Source: Gordius sp. MW1 (lineage: Eukaryota; Nematomorpha; Gordioida; Gordea; Gordiidae). From it: a stretch of DNA of 64,000 bases. Both the position numbers and the translations under genes were made by a program. The stretch lies in contig OZ038529.1 of NCBI GenBank assembly GCA_964036665.1, forward strand, positions 24,438,060 to 24,502,059, in the 5' to 3' direction. Shown piece after piece: positions 59,001 through 64,000 of the stretch; the stretch's first letter is position 1; the number at the start of each line of letters is the position of its first letter. The notes under the pieces are model-generated. The model ran no database searches and was not told the origin of the DNA. It was given only the letters and a program-made list of their open reading frames with translations.

Positions 59001-59347
59001 CACTTTAACCTCATATGGGTCTCATCAAATAACAACCCAGCTGACATACCGTCCAGAGTATATCTACCGTCAGAAAGATATGTGGTTCCCAACCAAGAAA
59101 CAAACACAGCCCTGCAGGGCTTGGAACTACCAGTAGAAGAAATAGAGGCACAAATAGATCTCGGCTTCTGGGAAGACGAAATTTCCGGCGAGGAAAACTG
59201 AGGAAAACTGAACACAAATCTTCCAGTCACGTGATACAAGCCTTTATAAACGCGAGCACCAACCGTCATTTCATTCGCTCGTTTTTCTTACTTACGCGTT
59301 TACGTATTTGCCCTCACTATTTACCTCGCTTATTTTACCCCAAAAAT
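56095..59347 (+). mobile_element. DIRS-like retroelement fossil
   Basis: A plus-strand element with a short direct repeat of about 70 bases at its ends (56095-56112 continued at 56559-56613, and 59280-59347; CGTTTTTCTTACTTACG, then TTGCCCTCACTATTTACC). Parts seen: a gag-like ORF (56633-57007), a reverse transcriptase region (57634-58320, with ARVITDLSDASKYF and KIDLKAAFFSIPLHKN) and an RNase H region (58525-59200, with ADASISWGEQ and SSNNNPADIPSR). No tyrosine recombinase was recognised, so assignment to DIRS rather than another RT group is tentative. It is broken, with several breaks. Confidence 0.6.
56111..56558. mobile_element. Miniature transposon inside the DIRS-like terminal repeat
   Basis: Inverted ends of about 50 bases (CGTTCGTGATGAAGCGCGAAG and GCTTCGCGCGTTATCACGAAC) enclose AT-rich DNA. 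The insertion is obvious because the second terminal repeat at 59280-59347 runs through without it. Confidence 0.78.
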
Positions 59348-59500
59348 GTCATCTTTTTTACCGATATTGTAATATTTTTCATAAGGTTTATTACGCGGTG
59401 AATAAAAGCCCCTGGTGAAACTTATAAGCGTAGCCAGGGGGTCTGGGACAAGGGCCTAACCTTTCTCTCAGATTAAAATGTATTTTAAAGATGTAATAAG

Positions 59501-61022
59501 TAGTGATGCGGAAAAACCGAGAAAAATCTCGGTCTCGTCTCGTCTCGTCTCGAAAAACCGAGACGAGACGAGACGAGAATTTGAAAAATGAAGTCGAGAT
59601 CGAGACGAGAATTTTGATGTCGAGACGAGACGATACGAGATTTTTTCGGCGAGATCTCGACTTTATATTGATCATTAGATTTTAGTAAATTATTGTGAAT
59701 TTTAATTTGCATGATTTCCATTTAAGGTATTAAGTGTAAATCAATATGTACGAAATATATTTGATATTAAAAAAATTCCTAAATGTAGTAAATATTATAT
59801 TTTGCAAAAATTTAAAATTTGGCAATCTATTAAAATGTGAAGAATTTTATAATATATTTATCACAAATTTGTATCCATAGCATCATTAGATATCACAAAA
59901 TTGTAGGCTAAGAATGAGTTCTGATGAAATAATAAATATTACTAAGGCCTATTTGAATTTCGCAGTTACTCATCCTGTATAATGCGTTTATAAATTGGTT
60001 GTCAATATGTTTAAATAATTTTTTTAATAGCTCGAGATTTTCGAGCACCCGTTTAACGATTTGAAAAGTACAATAGAGATGACACCGTAATAGATTAAAC
60101 CTAAAGCATGAGTTTTCTAGAAGTTTTTATGCTTCAACTCTATTCGGTAAATAACTATTTAATGGCAAAGTTAGTTAGATTTGGAATATAAATTTGATTA
60201 TAATGATTTTTGTCACAAATTTAAATACGTGCTATTTAAAGTTTAAAACCTTATGTTCTTAACCCTATAATAATGCTGCTTTAATTGTTGTTTCTACACG
60301 TTTTTATATGTGCATCTAGTTGTCAATTCTTTAAATAATAATATTATCATTAAAAGTCACTAGCACTTTGTGGTTTATAACGCTATAGTAAACATGCAAT
60401 AAACACTATGGGCTATAATTAATGATGGTACTAATGGACTTAATTGTTGGCCTTAAATATGTTAAGGTCTACTTTGAAGCTTTAGCCAGGGTTAATAAAG
60501 GGTCTCAATTTGCTAAATTGTGCAACTAAGTCAACTATAACCGAACTTATTATTTTCTAAGACTATTTATAGTCAAACACAGCGATTTGATACAAATGTT
60601 ATAATTTGCTAGAACAATAAAATTTAATTTTTTATACTTCATATTTATTTATAATTTTTTAGTCTGCACTTTCCATGGAAAATGTTATTTTTATTAATGA
60701 ATTTATATCTTTATATTGTCAATGAGATGTCATGTCTCGTTAAATCATTAAAAAGTTTGTGTATTAAAGTTTTTCAAAAATATAAATTTGCCATTTTAAT
60801 TTTTTAACACTTATTTAATATTTTAAATAAAATAGGAGAAATTTTTATTTCGTATATATTTTTAAAAAAAAAGTCGAGACGAGACGAGAATTCTCGTCGA
60901 GACGAGACGAGATCGAGATTTTTCTATACCGAGACGAGACGAGATCGAGATTTTTATAATCGATCCCGAGACGAGACGAGATTTTGTTTTCGAGATCGAG
61001 ACGAGACGAGATCGAAACACTA
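59501..61022. mobile_element. hAT-type element with TCTCG arrays, copy B
   Basis: TAGTGATGCGGAAAAACCG to GATCGAAACACTA, flanked by GTAATAAG on both sides (59493-59500 and 61023-61030), a perfect 8-base duplication. It is inverted relative to copy A and about 300 bases longer. GAGAC/GTCTC arrays occur at both ends. No transposase ORF. Confidence 0.88.
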
Positions 61023-61030
61023 GTAATAAG

Positions 61031-62069
61031 CCTGCAACTATATGAGTAAAAAATGAAAAGCATTATTAATAATATCAGTGAATATAAAAAAGACCCACGT
61101 TGGGGGCTCTTCCCCCAAACCCTCATCTCTTGGAGGCTCCAACTTAAAAATAATTTATTGAAATAAAAATGTTTTTAAAAAATTGGAAATTTTCTACCCC
61201 CTTGTCGTTCGCGCATCGAACATTCTCTCGCTCGGATTATAATATATAGATATTTTCGCGCATTCTATGATCTTGGGCATTATAAGAATTAATGATTCGT
61301 TTCGATAAATTAGACTGATTAAATATTAACGTTTTTTTATTCTTTCATTGGTGTCAGAAGAAAGACTCTGATTTTCAAAGTAAATTTAATGAATTTAGGT
61401 TAAAAAGAAAATGATAATTGTGGTTATTCATTTAATTTTTGATTGTTGGATAAAAATTAATCAAGATATTTTAGGATTAAAATATAAAGAATGGAACTAT
61501 TTTGATTGTTATAATAACTCATTTGGGGTAATAAGGGTATGGCAATATTTTTAAAAGCCGATTAATTAGTTCATAAGTCCCATTAAAATCGCACGAAGGT
61601 AAACATTTTTTATTATGCATGTTTTATTCCTTCAATTTTTTCGCTTTTTTTCGCATGAAATTTAGTTAATATTTATAAATATGATTGACGCGCATGTGAC
61701 CGTCATTGTCCTCGATTGATCAGTTGGTATCTGACAGTGCGAATATAGAGCGCCGAACGTATGTAATTCCGGTGCTGTGGGATGCTGCGATTCCGAAAAA
61801 TTCTGTCGGTACCTGCTTGATGATCGAAATATGGCGGGTGGACAATACGATGCGGTGGTATTTTACGTTATGCATGAAAGTTGCATGTACAGGGCAGTGT
61901 GGTCAATATGTACTGAAGGGTAATGCCGGTGCATAGGGACGGTAGGGCCAAGCCCGAATTATTTTTGCCGGTACAGAGCAATGCGTGTACGACGAAGTTT
62001 CGGGTATGGAATTTAGTATTGCATGCGCGCACGTTTAACCCAGATGCGAATTTATTTTCGGAGGCTTAA
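61031..62069. other. Intergenic, nothing recognised
   Basis: AT-rich to 61690, then a more GC-balanced part with a 76-codon open frame (61706-61936) that resembles no family I know. Confidence 0.35.
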
Positions 62070-63385
62070 TGCCTGTTATGACCTGTTTTTGGCTATATCC
62101 CGTATCACCTTTAGAAGTTTGATGAGGTCGAATTTCCTGGGTGGGCAAATAATTTGCCGACTGCGCATGATGTGATTTACGGGAACGTGGCACGTGGTTT
62201 AATGAGAGGTAAGACCATCGTAGTCAGGTCCAAGGTTACCGTTATGGAGTTCATAGCTCCTAGGGATTAGGGTAAGCGGAGTTGCATTTTATGCGAGATA
62301 CGCTTATGACAATTTTTTTTAATGGTTAAAAAGATTCTTTTCACGAAACAAAGTTACATAGAGAAATACAAAAATAAAGACATATTGGTTAAATACAAAG
62401 ATCTATATCATTATCTTCTAAAATGGGCCATAAGTCGGCAAAGGATTTAAAGTTGTATCGTACAACAAGAATCCCTAGTTGTTGCCTGAGTAAAAAGGAC
62501 GCAGAAATTTTAGATCTCGGAGAGCGTTTTCCGATTTCTTTAAAAAACCCCATTGCCTGTTTGCCAAAGAAACCAGAGCAAGAGGCAACGACAGGGATAA
62601 AAATATTGGATGAGAATACTTTGTAGTTTTACGCCTATCTGCTGTAGCGATAGGGTCGTAATTAAAATGGGAAGGGACAAATAGGTCAATACAAGTAAAA
62701 TCCCATTTGAGGGATAGGCCATTTCGCCAGGGGACTAGAGAAGAGCCGTCAGAGCGCATCCTACCTTCAAGAGAGGGATCTGACGGCTCAAGGATTGAGG
62801 GGATTTTTGCCTTTTTAACGGCAGCTTGAATTAATTAATTAGCTTTAGTGCGCCCAACATATATATATTTGTTTGCTAGGCATTTTAGAGGGTGCCTAGC
62901 ATATTCGTCTATAACGGTAAGACAATTTTGACAATTAAATTCTCTGCTCTAACTAATCCCCAACCTTAAAGCTATGGAATATGATAGCTCTAAGTCTTCA
63001 AGCAGCATTCCCAAAAGTTTGCTGGGATAGGCTTCAAGCCACTCGTGACCGGAACCATCAAAAGCGAGGGACCTAAGATTGTAATGCTGGCTATCATCGC
63101 TGCTCAATAAAAGGTAATCAACGGAGCGCGATACTAGTCCAGAATCCCAATCCTTTTGTCTCGTACTTTGAGGTTGAATGGTCTCGGGTGTGACAATCAA
63201 ATTCCAAAGCTCCACTTAGTGATGTCGCTTGTGCCCGTGTCGGCGCCGATAGCTGATGCGTGGTATAGCGACATCACCAATAATTTAACGGAAATATCGT
63301 CTCTTATGGTCGATAGGCTAGCAGCTCTTATTTAGGAGCGGCCTGAACGACTTGGGTGGCGAACATGTTTCTGTCTCGCTCTATG
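62070..63385 (+). repeat. Dispersed repeat R2, copy with LINE insertion
   Basis: Two halves, 62070-62317 and 63214-63385, match the continuous copy at 51198-51840 in inverted orientation. Between them lies the LINE. Confidence 0.75.
62318..63213 (-). mobile_element. LINE fragment inserted in repeat R2
   Basis: 5'-truncated copy close in sequence to 3565-4490: [21 protein letters not shown] and the LRLGIS and WEAYPSKLLGML-like blocks upstream. The first motif reads RSD instead of RPD. The 3' tail (AATGGTTAAAAAG) is of the same subfamily as the IMPDH-intron copy. Confidence 0.85.
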
Positions 63386-64000
63386 GGGGTAATCAAAAAA
63401 GCTCTTTTGGATAGCGTTAAACGAAAATTGGTTAGAGTATCCTGAACCCAACGACGCTCAGTAAGTGGTCAATCGTTAGCCATCAATGTAAGGTTTTACA
63501 ACAAATCCCCCCCCCCCCCCCGTTGCAAAGTCGACGGGGAAGTGCGATACAATTTTTACGGTCAATGATGAAATCAAATCGATGACCAATTGAAAGACCG
63601 AACCAGAAAACGATCGATGAAACGTCAATACAATTCGATACGTACACCCGAACAAGGGACAATAGAAAATTGTATGCAGTTAGAAACTCAGGTCCGACGA
63701 GCATGCTGAGAGAGGTCAACACGCGGGTCGTAGGAAGTTATCTTAAAGGGTATGGTGTTGTGGCTGCGCATACGCAGTATCATGCGTAGTCAAGTCTCCT
63801 ATGCGCAGCCTCCTGCGCAGTCTACCATGCGCGTCTTCCCACCCTCTCCCCTCTCTCTCCCTCGCTTTGTTATACGCGTGCTAAGGCCAGCTGCGCTGGC
63901 AAATCAAGCGTAAGTTAATAAGATCTTTTGTACTTTAATGCACAGTTGATATTTTCCGATATATGTTAAACTCGGGGAAATTATCTTTTTCGTTCGCGTA
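63386..64000. other. Right edge, no gene recognised
   Basis: Contains a C run near 63510 and, from 63850, the segment shared in inverted order with 54285-54370. Nothing coding was recognised. Confidence 0.45.

Noticed and set aside
59503-59685. Open frames across the TCTCG arrays
   Set aside because: They are translations of a short tandem repeat (runs of R, D, E, T and S) and occur on both strands.
61706-61936. 76-codon ORF as a gene
   Set aside because: It lies beside a repeat, has no recognisable domain and no splice or family support.

Overview
The window is AT-rich nuclear DNA from an animal. Every host gene I could read is split by introns with GT..AG ends, and the proteins are ordinary metazoan ones: IMP dehydrogenase, complex I subunit NDUFB8, a TPRA1-type seven-helix protein, an SLC7-type amino-acid transporter, a two-domain GNAT acetyltransferase and a rhodopsin-like receptor. 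Introns fall into two classes: very short ones of about 34 to 60 bases, and long ones swollen by transposable elements. I cannot fix the phylum. The mix (Penelope, restriction-nuclease LINE, many hAT miniatures, tiny introns) fits an invertebrate.

Layout. 1-8.5 kb: IMP dehydrogenase on the minus strand, eight exons visible, 3' end off the left edge. Its fourth intron holds a nearly full LINE flanked by a roughly 420-base direct duplication that copies part of exon 5. 8.7-9.7 kb: a second LINE piece. 10.2-11.5 kb: the GNAT gene (minus). 11.5-20 kb: no clear gene; miniature transposons, an RTE-type LINE tail, a perfect 108-base tandem duplication and a short LTR (TRIM-like) element. 20.0-27.6 kb: NDUFB8 (plus) and the SLC7 transporter (minus, 11 exons, 505 aa) meet tail to tail. 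28-30 kb: a piggyBac-type miniature element and a weak two-exon candidate gene. 30.5-34.65 kb: a complete 11-exon TPRA1 gene (minus, 381 aa). 34.9-49.7 kb: transposons only, including an hAT with a hATC remnant and a second miniature element inside it, and a Ty3/gypsy fossil whose 3' LTR carries an inserted DNA element. 49.9-50.9 kb: a receptor gene (minus) that changes frame midway. 51-64 kb: a Penelope element, repeated segments, two hAT elements rich in TCTCG repeats flanking a DIRS-like fossil, and another LINE copy inserted in a repeat whose unfilled paralogue is also in the window.

The host genes are unrelated housekeeping or membrane functions and do not form a pathway. The most instructive material is the layered insertion history. 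Target-site duplications are readable for several elements: 8 bases for hAT, TTAA for piggyBac, 9 for a Mutator-like element, 5 for the gypsy copy, and an exceptional 420 for one LINE. I saw no CRISPR array, rRNA or convincing tRNA gene.
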